From positions 1 through 64,000 of the forward strand of contig JBFWMN010000001.1 in assembly GCA_050251555.1 (NCBI GenBank): DNA of 64,000 nt. Direction: 5' to 3'. The notes under the pieces were generated by a model. That model did no database searches, had not been told where the DNA came from, and saw only the letters and a program-made list of their open reading frames with translations. Below, piece after piece: positions 1-9,453 of this stretch. The position numbers and the translations under genes were made by a program. Numbering within the stretch: the first letter of the stretch is position 1; every line of letters starts with the position of its first letter. The DNA is from UBA2137 sp050251555. GTDB lineage: Bacteria > Pseudomonadota > Alphaproteobacteria > Micavibrionales > Micavibrionaceae.

Positions 1-360
1 CGGCAATATATTGGGTTGCGGCTGCACCTGACGAGGGTAGGGGGCAACCATCGGCTGATAGGGTTGTATCGGGTAAGGAACAGCGACAGGCGGGGCAACG
101 ACGACCGGCTGCTGAACCTGTTGACCTTCAGCGGGGGTAACTTGCGTTTCCTGAAAGGTGACTGTGCCGTCAGTATTTTTCACATATGTTTTTGAAACAG
201 GCGTGCCGTTTCGGACCTGATTCTGTCCTTCACCCGCGCTGTGAAACGTCACTGTATTGTCCTGATTTTTATACATGCTGGTTTGGGCATGGCTCATAGT
301 TGTAAACCCGAGGGTCGCAATGAGGGCAGTCATAAATGTCAGCGTGTGTAAGGATTTCAT
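1..360 (-). CDS. Secreted Gln/Pro-rich protein, C-terminus outside the window
   Basis: The reading frame runs from an ATG at 358-360 to the window edge without a stop, so only the first 120 residues are seen. Residues 1-25 form a typical Sec signal peptide ending in SHA, with cleavage probably before QTSMYKNQ. Two short stretches, 'NTVTFHSAGEGQ' and 'GTVTFQETQVTP', look like an internal repeat of a TVTF motif. From about residue 75 the chain becomes rich in Gln, Pro and Val (PYPIQPYQPMV). I do not recognise a family; an exported or periplasmic role is inferred from the signal peptide only. Confidence 0.7.
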   Translation of the reverse strand, partial: MKSLHTLTFMTALIATLGFTTMSHAQTSMYKNQDNTVTFHSAGEGQNQVRNGTPVSKTYVKNTDGTVTFQETQVTPAEGQQVQQPVVVAPPVAVPYPIQPYQPMVAPYPRQVQPQPNILP

Positions 361-444
361 GGCGTATCCACTTTCGTTCATCATGCGGGCTTGCATACGC
401 ATCATATCCAAAATAAGTGCCCTGAAAAGATACGTTTTTTCACG

Positions 445-954
445 TTAAAAGAATCGCAAATCTTTGGAGTGCATGAGGGGCGTCTTATGCGAACTGAGTG
501 TTTCGACGGAAACAGGGTCATGCATCTGGATCATGTCTGACAGAAGGATCGTGTTGAATTCATAGTCCGCTGCATCATGGGCTGTAAGCCCTACGCATGC
601 TTCGCCATAAAGTCCTGCAACCAAGACATTACGCATTTCATGTGCATCCAGCCAATCCAGAAGAGGCGTTCCAAAAAAGGCGGAATAGGATGGTTTGACC
701 ATGGTCAGCGTATCGGGTGTGGGGACAGTTTTACCGAATATATCATTCTGTTGGTCGCGAAACGGAATGATCCCCGTCTTGTCGCGCCCACGATTTTTAA
801 CATCATGCGCAACCCAGATTTGTGTGACGGCAGCAGGTAAAACATCGCGCACAAAGCTCTGTGTATTAAAATAGGGGGCAAGTTTACGCTGACGCATGTA
901 ATGCGGCTGGAAGTCGATAATCAGCATGGTCGTTTCTTCGGAGCGTAAAAGCAT
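445..954 (-). CDS. Isochorismatase-like cysteine hydrolase
   Basis: At 169 residues this is a short member of the isochorismatase/nicotinamidase-like fold. The usual catalytic triad can be seen: Asp in LIIDFQ (about residue 14), Lys in MVKPSYSAF (about 87) and Cys in GEACVGLTAHDAA (about 120). The family hydrolyses amides such as nicotinamide, or vinyl ethers such as isochorismate; the substrate here cannot be told. The start is uncertain: the first Met has a distant AAGG, and Met10 (MLIIDFQ) would also preserve the whole fold. It stands alone between a secreted protein on the same strand and divergently transcribed ppdK. Confidence 0.8.
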   Translation of the reverse strand: MLLRSEETTMLIIDFQPHYMRQRKLAPYFNTQSFVRDVLPAAVTQIWVAHDVKNRGRDKTGIIPFRDQQNDIFGKTVPTPDTLTMVKPSYSAFFGTPLLDWLDAHEMRNVLVAGLYGEACVGLTAHDAADYEFNTILLSDMIQMHDPVSVETLSSHKTPLMHSKDLRFF

Positions 955-1111
955 CGTCTTTCATACCTTAAATACTTCAATTATGTCAATTAAAAATCCC
1001 CATGGTTTTCAGGGGGTAAAGGGGCGCAAAGCTTTCTTTTTTGCGCAGCGCACACTACTCTTACCTGCATAGAAAAACGGGGCAAACCAGCGCAGCAGGA
1101 GTACGGGCATT

Positions 1112-3802
1112 ATGGGCGAAAAATGGGTCTATCATTTCGGGACAAAAACGGATGGGGATGCCAGCCAGAAAAACCTGCTTGGCGGCAAAGGCGCAAATTT
1201 GGCAGAAATGGCCTCGCTCGATCTTCCCGTTCCACCGGGCTTCACGATTACGACAGAGGCCTGCACCCATTACTACGAGAATGGTCAGTCCTATCCCGCA
1301 GCATTAAAAGCACAGGTGATCGAAGGTATCGCGGCGATTGAGGCGCAGGTGGGCGCAAAATTCGGTGATGCGCGCAATCCGCTCCTTGTCTCTGTGCGAT
1401 CAGGTGCCCGTGTGTCGATGCCCGGCATGATGGATACGGTTCTCAATCTGGGTTTGAATGCGCAAACGGTGGCGGGGTTGGCACAGGCTTCAGGCGATGA
1501 GCGTTTTGCATGGGACAGCTACCGCCGCTTCATCCAGATGTATGGCGATGTGGTGTTAGGCGTGTCCCACCATGATTTCGAGGATATTCTGGACAGCGCC
1601 AAACGTGATTTGAATGTCTCTGCCGATACCGATATTTCTGCCGAGAACTGGAAAGAGATTGTGGCTGACTATCTTGATCTTGTTGAGAGCGAGACGGGTA
1701 AGGCTTTTCCGGAAACCGCCGAGGAGCAGCTTTGGGGTGCAATCGGTGCGGTCTTTTCATCATGGCAGACACCTCGCGCCGTCACGTACCGCCGTATTCA
1801 CTCCATCCCTGAAAGCTGGGGCACGGCGGTCAACGTGCAGGCCATGGTCTTTGGCAATATGGGGGCTGATTGTGCAACAGGTGTGGCCTTTACTCGTGAC
1901 CCCTCAACGGGCGAAAATTACTTTTACGGTGAATATCTGGTGAATGCTCAAGGCGAAGATGTCGTGGCGGGTATTCGCACCCCGCAATCCCTGACGCTTT
2001 ACGGTAAGGAAAAAGAAGGCTCCGATCTTCCCGCCATGGAAGAGGTTATGCCTGACGTGTTCAAGCAATTGTGTGATGTGCGCACGAAACTGGAAACCCA
2101 TTACCGTGATATGCAGGATATCGAATTTACCGTGCAAAGCGGCAAGCTGTATATGCTGCAAACCCGTTCAGGCAAACGCACGGCGGCAGCGGCATTGAAA
2201 ATTGCGGTTGATATGGTGGAAGAAAAACTCATCACCAAAGACGAGGCGATCTTGCGCATTGATGCGCAAGCGCTCGATCAGCTTCTCCATCCGACCCTTG
2301 ATCCGATGGCACAACGCGAAGTGATGGGGAAGGGCTTGCCCGCATCACCCGGTGCTGCGTCCGGCAAGATTGTCTTTACTGCAGATGAGGCGGAACGCGC
2401 AGCCCATGCGGGCGAGGCCGTCATTCTGGCCCGTATTGAAACATCGCCCGAAGATATTCACGGTATGCATGCCGCCAAAGGTATTCTCACGACCAGAGGC
2501 GGTATGACCTCGCATGCGGCTGTGGTTGCACGCGGAATGGGGCGTCCTTGCGTGGCAGGGTGCGGTGCACTCACGATTGATATGTCTGCCAAAACGCTGT
2601 CTTCTGCCTCTGTCACGGTCAAGGAAGGGGACATTATCACCATTGACGGGACAACCGGCGAAGTGATGAAGGGGCAGGTTCCAACCCTTGAGCCGAAACT
2701 CTCGGGTGATTTTGCGACCCTCATGGGATGGGCGGATGCCACGCGCCGCATGAAGATCCGTACCAATGCCGAAACTCCTCAGGATGCCCAGAATGCAAGG
2801 CATTTCGGAGCAGAAGGAATTGGTTTATGCCGTACGGAACATATGTTTTTCGATCCGTCTCGTATTCAAAAAGTACGTGAAATGATCTTTGCCGAGAGCG
2901 CGGATGAACGTGCCAAGGCGCTTTCCTATCTGCTTCCTGAACAACGCGCCGATTTCAAATCGCTCTTTTCGATTATGGCGGGGTTGCCCGTTACGGTCAG
3001 ATTGCTGGATCCGCCTTTGCATGAATTCTTGCCGCATGAAGAGGCCGATATCGAGGCTTTTGCCAAAGAGGCAGGGATTGATGCAACCCATGTCAGGAAG
3101 CGTCTGGCCTCTTTGCATGAAAGTAACCCGATGCTCGGGCATCGCGGCTGCCGTTTGGGCATGACGACGCCCGAGATTTACGAGATGCAGGTGCGTGCCA
3201 TTTTGGAAGGTGCATTGGAAGCCGCAAGTGAGACCAAAGAAGCGGTTTTGCCTGAAATCATGATTCCGTTGGTGGCGTTCGAAACAGAGCTTGCCACACT
3301 GAAAGCCATGACGGAACGTGTCGCGGGAGAGGTTTTTGCGGAAAAAGGCACATCCATCGACTATCTGATCGGAACAATGATCGAGCTTCCCCGCGCCGCG
3401 CTGATGGCTGATCATCTGGCTACACACGCGAGCTTCTTTTCCTTTGGGACGAATGACCTGACGCAAACGACATTGGGCTTGAGCCGTGACGATGCGGGTT
3501 CGTTCCTGCCCACTTACGTTGAAAAATCCTATTTGCCGGGTGACCCGTTTGTCTCGATTGATCGCGAAGGTGTCGGGCAGTTGATCACGATGGCATGCGA
3601 GAAGGGCCGTGCGACGCGATCCGATATCAAGCTTGGTATTTGCGGGGAGCATGGTGGTGATCCTGCCTCAATCGCATTTTGTGAAGAAGCGGGCCTGGCT
3701 TATGTGTCCTGTTCACCTTTCCGCGTGCCGATTGCCCGCCTTGCTGCCGCGCAAGCCACTTTGCGGATGAAGATCACGGATAAAGCCAAAAAAGCCGCGT
3801 AA
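1112..3802 (+). CDS. ppdK: Pyruvate, phosphate dikinase
   Basis: This 896-residue protein is full length for PPDK, which interconverts pyruvate, ATP and phosphate with phosphoenolpyruvate, AMP and pyrophosphate in the cytoplasm. The N-terminal ATP-grasp part begins with FGTKTDGDASQKNLLGGKGA. The swivelling phosphohistidine domain carries GGMTSHAAVVARGMG with the catalytic His near residue 468. The C-terminal TIM barrel has GLCRTEHMFF, FGTNDLTQTT and LGICGEHGG with the catalytic Cys near 844. An AGGAG lies upstream of the ATG. With the malic enzyme at 34491-36833 it gives a malate-pyruvate-PEP route for gluconeogenesis. Confidence 0.97.
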   Translation: MGEKWVYHFGTKTDGDASQKNLLGGKGANLAEMASLDLPVPPGFTITTEACTHYYENGQSYPAALKAQVIEGIAAIEAQVGAKFGDARNPLLVSVRSGARVSMPGMMDTVLNLGLNAQTVAGLAQASGDERFAWDSYRRFIQMYGDVVLGVSHHDFEDILDSAKRDLNVSADTDISAENWKEIVADYLDLVESETGKAFPETAEEQLWGAIGAVFSSWQTPRAVTYRRIHSIPESWGTAVNVQAMVFGNMGADCATGVAFTRDPSTGENYFYGEYLVNAQGEDVVAGIRTPQSLTLYGKEKEGSDLPAMEEVMPDVFKQLCDVRTKLETHYRDMQDIEFTVQSGKLYMLQTRSGKRTAAAALKIAVDMVEEKLITKDEAILRIDAQALDQLLHPTLDPMAQREVMGKGLPASPGAASGKIVFTADEAERAAHAGEAVILARIETSPEDIHGMHAAKGILTTRGGMTSHAAVVARGMGRPCVAGCGALTIDMSAKTLSSASVTVKEGDIITIDGTTGEVMKGQVPTLEPKLSGDFATLMGWADATRRMKIRTNAETPQDAQNARHFGAEGIGLCRTEHMFFDPSRIQKVREMIFAESADERAKALSYLLPEQRADFKSLFSIMAGLPVTVRLLDPPLHEFLPHEEADIEAFAKEAGIDATHVRKRLASLHESNPMLGHRGCRLGMTTPEIYEMQVRAILEGALEAASETKEAVLPEIMIPLVAFETELATLKAMTERVAGEVFAEKGTSIDYLIGTMIELPRAALMADHLATHASFFSFGTNDLTQTTLGLSRDDAGSFLPTYVEKSYLPGDPFVSIDREGVGQLITMACEKGRATRSDIKLGICGEHGGDPASIAFCEEAGLAYVSCSPFRVPIARLAAAQATLRMKITDKAKKAA

Positions 3803-3872
3803 CCTCACTTGCTTTGTTGCACCCGCACAATAATTCATTTTTTGAACATAAAAAAATGAAAGGAAACGCGAG

Positions 3873-4553
3873 ATGACAACGATTGTAATTACTGGTGCAA
3901 ACCGTGGTTTGGGGTTGGAATTTACCCGTCAGTACGCGGCGGATGGCGCAAAGATTTACGCGCTGTGCCGTGACCCGTCTTCTGCGGATGAGTTGAAAGA
4001 AATTAAGGGTGATGTGCAGATCGTGCGCGCCGATGTGACGGATTCTGAAGCTCTTAAAAGTTTTGCAGAAAGCCTTAATGGCGAGGCGATTGACCTCGTC
4101 ATCAATAATGCCGGCATTTATGGCGGGACGCACCAATCCTTCGGTGGAATTGATTATGAGGCATGGGAGAAAACCTTCCGTATCAATACGATGGGCCCCG
4201 TGCGCGTTGCCGAGGCTCTTTTTGATAACCTCACCAAAGCAGACCAACCGAAATTGATTACGATTTCGTCATTGATGGGCTCTATTGCGGATGCCTCTGG
4301 CGGCGATATTATTTACCGCTCATCCAAGACAGCCGTGAATATGGCGATGCATATGGTCGCTGCTGCGGCGAATGACAATCAGGTTGTTGTCGTGAATTTA
4401 CATCCCGGATGGGTGCAAACCGATATGGGCGGTACGCAAGCGCCTGTCAAACCTGCAGATTCCATTGCCGGAATGCGTAAGGTGATTGACGGTCTCACTA
4501 TGGATGATAGTGGTCACTTTATTGATTATAAAGGCCAGTCTATCCCTTGGTAA
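3873..4553 (+). CDS. Short-chain dehydrogenase/reductase (C-factor-like)
   Basis: This is a 226-residue classical SDR. The NAD(P)-binding motif is TGANRGLGLEF at residues 6-16, followed by NNAG near residue 88, the catalytic Ser region TISSLMGS, and Tyr/Lys in YRSSK near residue 150. The late stretch LHPGWVQTDMGG is typical of the C-factor-like subgroup. The substrate is unknown. AAAGGAA precedes the ATG at a good distance. It follows ppdK by 70 bases and its 3' end overlaps the convergent HAD gene by 14 bases. Confidence 0.85.
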   Translation: MTTIVITGANRGLGLEFTRQYAADGAKIYALCRDPSSADELKEIKGDVQIVRADVTDSEALKSFAESLNGEAIDLVINNAGIYGGTHQSFGGIDYEAWEKTFRINTMGPVRVAEALFDNLTKADQPKLITISSLMGSIADASGGDIIYRSSKTAVNMAMHMVAAAANDNQVVVVNLHPGWVQTDMGGTQAPVKPADSIAGMRKVIDGLTMDDSGHFIDYKGQSIPW

Positions 4554-5214
4554 GCTTGTAAAGCTCGGACAAGAATTCGTCGCCTGAAAAGGCCGTTGCA
4601 TCGGCCTTGATTGCGACGGGTTGATCATAGGAGAGGCGGCGATGCAGTGTCATCATGCCTGCTGCGTGGCCTGCCTCGACACCTTTGGGATCATCTTCAA
4701 TTACCAGACAGGTTTGCGGATCGATTTTGCTGCCGCAGACCTCTTCCATACGCTTTAAAGCGGCAGTGTAAGGGGCAGGGTCTGGTTTTCTGCCCTCATA
4801 ATCTTCCTTGCATAGGATAAAGGCGAAATAGTCGGTGAGGCTTTTGCCGTTTTGCGCGGCCATCACAGAGCGACGACGTCCGTTTGAGACAACCGCTTGT
4901 TGTAAGCCGTCAGCCTGACATTGCTCTAAAGCTTCGAGAATGCCGTCGCGAATGGCGATTTGGTCGATATGATCGAAATACCATTGATCGATTTGATCGA
5001 GATACGTCTCTTTATCCGCACTGAGGCCCAGCTCTTTTGACAGCCAGTCCCAGTTTTGCGCACCGTTATTCGTATAGATCCGATCCATATATTTGGGGTC
5101 GAGATCAATCCCGTAATGGTCTTTCAATGTATGGAGATGTTTATTCCAGTGATGTGTTGCCGTATCGACAAGCGTATTGTCGCTATCCCAAAAGACGTAT
5201 TTGATCTGTGTCAT
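4540..5214 (-). CDS. HAD-superfamily hydrolase (phosphatase-like)
   Basis: The 224-residue protein has the four HAD motifs: DSDNTLVD at residues 10-17 (nucleophile and acid/base Asp), VSNGRR (motif II, near 108), a Lys in EGRKPDPAPY (motif III), and VIEDDPKGVEAGHAAGM (motif IV). The helical cap after motif I is of the C1 type found in phosphoglycolate phosphatase-like enzymes. The substrate cannot be assigned. The gene overlaps the end of ygfZ upstream by 32 bases, so the two are probably co-transcribed and translationally coupled. Confidence 0.85.
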   Translation of the reverse strand: MTQIKYVFWDSDNTLVDTATHHWNKHLHTLKDHYGIDLDPKYMDRIYTNNGAQNWDWLSKELGLSADKETYLDQIDQWYFDHIDQIAIRDGILEALEQCQADGLQQAVVSNGRRRSVMAAQNGKSLTDYFAFILCKEDYEGRKPDPAPYTAALKRMEEVCGSKIDPQTCLVIEDDPKGVEAGHAAGMMTLHRRLSYDQPVAIKADATAFSGDEFLSELYKLTKG

Positions 5215-5962
5215 TTAATTTTTCCCTGTCCGCATCGCGGATCAATGCCAACCCCACATTGCCGCAGGATGACCGCATCTCCCCAAGTTCTTCGCCGTCA
5301 ATTTCTAGCGGAAGGAAGGGCGAAGGTAAAGATTTTCCCGTAATGGCGACAAGGTGCTTTTTGGCAAGCCCTCGGTACTCCATACGTGCCGTAAGCTCCT
5401 GTCCGACATAGCAGCCTTTTTGAAAAGAAACGGCATTGAGCTTATCAAGGTTCAACTCGGCTAAAGTCGAGCGCTCCAGTTCCGCATCGCGTGAGCCGTC
5501 GGGGATGCCCAAACGGATACGGTGTTCGTCATAGATTTCGAACGGTTTTTCTTCCGCCCCTTCAGGATGAATGAAGGCACGGTGTCCCATTTCCGCGTGG
5601 CGCGGGTCAGGGTATGACGCATCAGGCGTGTTATTGAAACAGGCAAATACAGGGACATTGTCTTCAACCGAAATATTGACCTTGGCGCGCAGGCGGTATT
5701 TTTTAAGGCGCTCAAACAGGTCATGCGCACGTGCCCCGCCTTCGCATTCCAGCAAGATCACATTCGGACCACGGCTTACGAAAAAATCATGCAGGAATTT
5801 GCCTTGCGGCGTCAAAAGACAGGCATAGATAGCGGGTTGTGTCTCCAATAGCGCCATATCATTGGAGATGAGGCGCTGCAAGAAAGGGACGGCATCTTCG
5901 CCCTCCAGCTCAATCAGGCCGCGATTGGGGATGTGCACATAAAAGGGGTCTGTCATTTTCAT
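5183..5962 (-). CDS. ygfZ: Folate-binding protein YgfZ (GcvT-like)
   Basis: This 259-residue protein has the YgfZ/IBA57 signature FQKGCYVGQELTARMEYRG near residues 180-200, with the conserved Cys. The family is built on the aminomethyltransferase (GcvT) fold, binds tetrahydrofolate and helps assemble or repair Fe-S clusters in certain enzymes. The N-terminus (IPNRGLIELEGEDAVPFLQRLISNDM) fits the family. The start may be Met1 or Met3. It leads a two-gene unit with the HAD phosphatase and is divergent from the glycosyltransferase gene. Confidence 0.9.
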   Translation of the reverse strand: MKMTDPFYVHIPNRGLIELEGEDAVPFLQRLISNDMALLETQPAIYACLLTPQGKFLHDFFVSRGPNVILLECEGGARAHDLFERLKKYRLRAKVNISVEDNVPVFACFNNTPDASYPDPRHAEMGHRAFIHPEGAEEKPFEIYDEHRIRLGIPDGSRDAELERSTLAELNLDKLNAVSFQKGCYVGQELTARMEYRGLAKKHLVAITGKSLPSPFLPLEIDGEELGEMRSSCGNVGLALIRDADREKLNDTDQIRLLG

Positions 5963-6022
5963 TCCCTTTCATTTAGCCTTATTCCTGACATTGGGCAATG
6001 GAGAGCCGTGAAGTTAACCGCC

Positions 6023-6994
6023 ATGACAAAAATCTTGTTTATTACCTCGACCCGTATTGGTGACGCCGTTCTCTCGACAGGACTTCTTGATCATATTTTA
6101 AAAACCTATGATGACCCGCAAGTGACAATCGTCTGCGGCCCGCTTGCCGCCTCATTATTTGAAGGGTATCCCGCGCTGCATGAGTTGATCGCACTTAAAA
6201 AAGAAAAGCGTAACGGGCATTGGGTGAAGCTCTGGAAGAGAGCTTTCCCAACCAAATGGGATGTTGTCATTGATTTGCGCAACTCCGTTGTGTCGCGTCT
6301 ATTGCGCGCCAAGGAACGTTATATTTACGGCCCGCATATTGACGGGGAGGCGCATAAGGTTGTCCAAAATGCCATGACGATGAGGCTCTCTTCAGCACCT
6401 GCGCCGAAACTGTGGTTTACGGATGCGCAACTTGCCAAAGCTGCCGAGCTTATACCCGATGGTGAAACACCCGTGATCGGTGTCGGGCCAACTGCCAACT
6501 GGATTGGTAAAACTTGGCCTACTGACCGTTTTATTGAAATCGTCTCATTCTTGCGTTCTGCTGGATCGCCGTATGAGGGAGCCCGCGTTGCCGTATTTGC
6601 CGCACCGGGCGAAGAGCCAGCCGCGCGTGAGGTGTTGGCATCTGTCCCTGAAGGGATGGGGCTGGATATCATTGCAAAGGCGTCCCCCGCTGAAGCGGCA
6701 GCAGCATTGTCACGGTGTGATTTTTATATCGGGAATGATTCAGGTCTGATGCATTGCGCGGCGGCAAGTGGTGTACCCACATTCGGCGTATTTGGGGCAA
6801 GCTGGCCTCATCTCTATGGGCCGTGGGGTGTGCATACGGCTTATGCCAGAACGCCCGAGACGTTTGCCGAGCTGACGGACTATGAGGGATATCATCCCTC
6901 TCAATTGACGGAAACGCTGATGGGGTCTTTAACCACTGAAATGGTTAAAGATGAATTGTCTCACTTCTTTGAAAAGCTGAAAAAACCGGCTTAG
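6023..6994 (+). CDS. Glycosyltransferase family 9 (heptosyltransferase-like)
   Basis: I choose the ATG at 6023, giving 323 residues: MTKILFITSTRIGDAVLSTG is the canonical GT9 start, while the longer frame from 5933 would run into divergent ygfZ. The C-terminal nucleotide-sugar site is clear in YIGNDSGLMHCAAASGVPT and GASWPHLYGPWG, and the WPTDRFIEI segment is also typical. GT9 enzymes add heptose or related sugars to the lipopolysaccharide core on the inner face of the cytoplasmic membrane. No other LPS genes are near. The last four bases overlap the convergent lipoprotein gene. Confidence 0.85.
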   Translation: MTKILFITSTRIGDAVLSTGLLDHILKTYDDPQVTIVCGPLAASLFEGYPALHELIALKKEKRNGHWVKLWKRAFPTKWDVVIDLRNSVVSRLLRAKERYIYGPHIDGEAHKVVQNAMTMRLSSAPAPKLWFTDAQLAKAAELIPDGETPVIGVGPTANWIGKTWPTDRFIEIVSFLRSAGSPYEGARVAVFAAPGEEPAAREVLASVPEGMGLDIIAKASPAEAAAALSRCDFYIGNDSGLMHCAAASGVPTFGVFGASWPHLYGPWGVHTAYARTPETFAELTDYEGYHPSQLTETLMGSLTTEMVKDELSHFFEKLKKPA

Positions 6995-7584
6995 TCGTTA
7001 TAGCCGCCCTGTTCGGGCGCACGAACTTTTGCCGATTGCTGCATGCGGCGCAATTCTTCTTCAGAAGGTTTCGGACGGCCTTGGTGCTTGTTACGGTAAC
7101 GCGCATCTTCAACAGCGTTCACGTAATCTTCCTGGCTTTTTTGCACGGTGGCATAAGGGACATACATCTGACGATCCCAGCCTTTTGCCATCATGCAGCC
7201 TTCGAAATCCCAGTAATCGGCGTTTTCAGCCAGAAGGTAACCGTCACGATCGGGATAATCGAATTCTTCCAGTTTCGGGCTTTGACCATCAGGGTCAGGA
7301 TAGCTGTCCACTGCGTCCTTATCATGGGCACGTGCCACACGGTCGGCAGGGAAGCTGTCGCGGATAACATCCAAACGATCCAGTTCACGCAATTCCGATG
7401 TGCAGCGGGCAATATCACGTTGCAGCATTTGCTGGGCTTTGGGACCGCGCTGATAAATCGCCTCGGAGGGTGATTTGCGTTGCCAGAATTCTCCGTCGCG
7501 GTAATCACGCGGCGCATCACAGGCCGAAAGGAGAAGGGGGAAAGCAACAGCGCCAAGGGCGATCAGGCAAAAGCGTTTTGTCAT
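6991..7584 (-). CDS. Lipoprotein of unknown function
   Basis: The 197-residue product opens with a lipoprotein signal: charged MTKR, a hydrophobic stretch and the lipobox LLSAC with the acylated Cys at about residue 22. The mature part is strongly charged, with PDPDGQSPKLEEFDYPDRDGY in its middle and a Lys/Arg/Glu-rich end. Two further Cys residues (ARCTSEL and FEGCMMAKGW) could form a disulfide in the periplasm. I know no family for it. It is convergent with the glycosyltransferase and lies 76 bases downstream of the yejA-like gene on the same strand. Confidence 0.75.
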   Translation of the reverse strand: MTKRFCLIALGAVAFPLLLSACDAPRDYRDGEFWQRKSPSEAIYQRGPKAQQMLQRDIARCTSELRELDRLDVIRDSFPADRVARAHDKDAVDSYPDPDGQSPKLEEFDYPDRDGYLLAENADYWDFEGCMMAKGWDRQMYVPYATVQKSQEDYVNAVEDARYRNKHQGRPKPSEEELRRMQQSAKVRAPEQGGYND

Positions 7585-7660
7585 GGATTTTATAATATCG
7601 GCTTTGATTGGTTGTTAAGCATGTTTAGAGGCTTGAGCATAACAGGTTGACCGTAAAGGC

Positions 7661-9403
7661 TCAATTCCCTTTTGCAGACCACCAACTCTCCAGAATTGCC
7701 CCGTAAATCGGGCTTTTATCGGGGTAGGCGACAGTCTTGGAAACGGCAATCAGGTCGGCATCCGTATAGAAAAGCGGTACGGTCGGCACTTGGTTCAAAA
7801 GGGCGGCATCCAATGTGTGCACGGTTGCCTCCAGCTCTTCCTTGGTGTGCGCCTTTGGCACATTCAGGGCCAACGTATCAATTTCAGGGTCACAAATGCC
7901 CGCATAGTTAAAGCGCCCCTCCTGATTTGCCGCCTCGCATGACCAGTAAAGATATTGTTCGGTTCCGGGTGAGAGGGAGGATTGCCAGAAATTATAGGCC
8001 ATATCGAAATCATAACCCATCATGCGGTCCAGAAAGGCTGCGGCATCGAGGACGCGCACGCGGGCGGCTACGCCCAATTTGCGTAAATTACGGGCAAAGT
8101 TGAGCGCCAGCTTTTCCTGATCTTTGGCAGAAACAAGAATTTCAAAAGTAAAAGCCGTGCCTTCGTCATTGGCACGCAAGCCGTTTCGGACATGCCAGCC
8201 TGCTTCGGTCAGCAGACGATCCGCTTCGATCAGGTTCTCACGCATATCCTCGCGTGTATCAGAGGCAGGCGGTTGCCATATGTCGGGCGCTTTCGGTGCG
8301 GCAAGATAGGAGTTTTCAAAGAAACTGCCGATCCGCTTCATGCGTGAGAAATAGAGGTTTTTGTTCACCCATGCCCCGTCAAAGGCGAGATTAAGTGCTT
8401 TACGCACGCGAATATCGTCAAAGGGCGCGCGGCGCGTATTGAAGATGAGGGAATCAATGCGTACGGGGCGTTCATGTTTGAAAGCGACTTTCTTGTATCT
8501 GTCGCTGTCGCGATAGCCTTGTTGCCACTTGGTGATGTCATATTCGCGGCGCATATCCAGATTGCCTTTCAAAAAGCTTTCCAGCGCGACCGTATCGTCA
8601 CGGTAATAATCATAGGTCAGGCGGTCAAAATTGAATTGTCCGCGATTAACGGGCAGGTCTTTCGCCCAATAATTCACGTCGCGTTCATAAGTGATTGAGC
8701 GCCCGGGCTCAAACGCGCCAATCTTGTAAGGTCCTGATGAGACAGGCACTTCAAGCGTCGATTTGTCGAAGGTTTTGCCGCTCCAATAGGCTTTGGAAAG
8801 AACGGGCATCAGTGCAAAAATCATCGGTGTTTCGCGATCAGCTCCTTCACCGAAGGTGAAGCGGATACTGCGCGGCCCTGTGATTTTAGCTTCACTGGCT
8901 AGTTGATAGACGCGGCGCATATTCGGGCGACCTGAATCGCGTAAGGTTTCAAACGAGAATAGCACATCATCAACCGTAATCGGTGTGCCGTCATTAAAGC
9001 GGGCGGCGGGATTGAGTGTGAAAGTGATGGATGAGCGGTCCTCGGGCATGTCGGCACGTTCGGCAATCAGCGGGTACATCGTAAAAGGTTCATCCCAGAC
9101 GCGCTGCATCAGGCGATCATAGGCTAGTCCCAAGCCTTGCGCTGCCTTACCCTTCAAGGCAAAGGGGTTAAGAGAATCAAACGAGCCGATCGCAGCCTGT
9201 TTGAAAGCCCCGCCTTTTGGTGCATCGGTGTTCACGTAATCAAGTTGTGCGGCGTCAGGTCCGTATTTGGGGGACCCATGCATCGCAATCCCTTGCCCCA
9301 TGGTCAGGACAGGAGCTTTCGCATCCTCTATGGCATGAGCAAAATTCATGCTAAAAAGGAAGGCGAGCAGGGCAAGAAATGAAATATTGACTGTCAGGCG
9401 CAT
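7661..9403 (-). CDS. Extracellular peptide-binding protein, YejA-like (SBP family 5)
   Basis: This 580-residue protein has a signal peptide ending near AHA (residue 24) and the YejA-type start GQGIAMHGSPKYGPDAAQLDYVN, with DAPKGG next. Family-5 solute-binding features follow: LTFTLNPAARFNDGTPITVDDV-like core, SGPYKIGAFEPG and RPVRIDSLIFNTRRAPFDD. Such proteins deliver oligopeptides, and in some bacteria microcin C, to an inner-membrane ABC importer. No permease or ATPase gene flanks it here, although yej genes normally form an operon, so it is an orphan in this window. Confidence 0.88.
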   Translation of the reverse strand: MRLTVNISFLALLAFLFSMNFAHAIEDAKAPVLTMGQGIAMHGSPKYGPDAAQLDYVNTDAPKGGAFKQAAIGSFDSLNPFALKGKAAQGLGLAYDRLMQRVWDEPFTMYPLIAERADMPEDRSSITFTLNPAARFNDGTPITVDDVLFSFETLRDSGRPNMRRVYQLASEAKITGPRSIRFTFGEGADRETPMIFALMPVLSKAYWSGKTFDKSTLEVPVSSGPYKIGAFEPGRSITYERDVNYWAKDLPVNRGQFNFDRLTYDYYRDDTVALESFLKGNLDMRREYDITKWQQGYRDSDRYKKVAFKHERPVRIDSLIFNTRRAPFDDIRVRKALNLAFDGAWVNKNLYFSRMKRIGSFFENSYLAAPKAPDIWQPPASDTREDMRENLIEADRLLTEAGWHVRNGLRANDEGTAFTFEILVSAKDQEKLALNFARNLRKLGVAARVRVLDAAAFLDRMMGYDFDMAYNFWQSSLSPGTEQYLYWSCEAANQEGRFNYAGICDPEIDTLALNVPKAHTKEELEATVHTLDAALLNQVPTVPLFYTDADLIAVSKTVAYPDKSPIYGAILESWWSAKGN

Positions 9404-9453
9404 ATCTTACGTTCATACATAACAGAGCCTTCATATCCTTCCAACGGGAAAGC

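Noticed and set aside
2825..3652. 275-codon open frame antisense to ppdK
   Set aside because: It lies wholly inside ppdK, has no recognisable domain, and arises from codon bias of the real gene.
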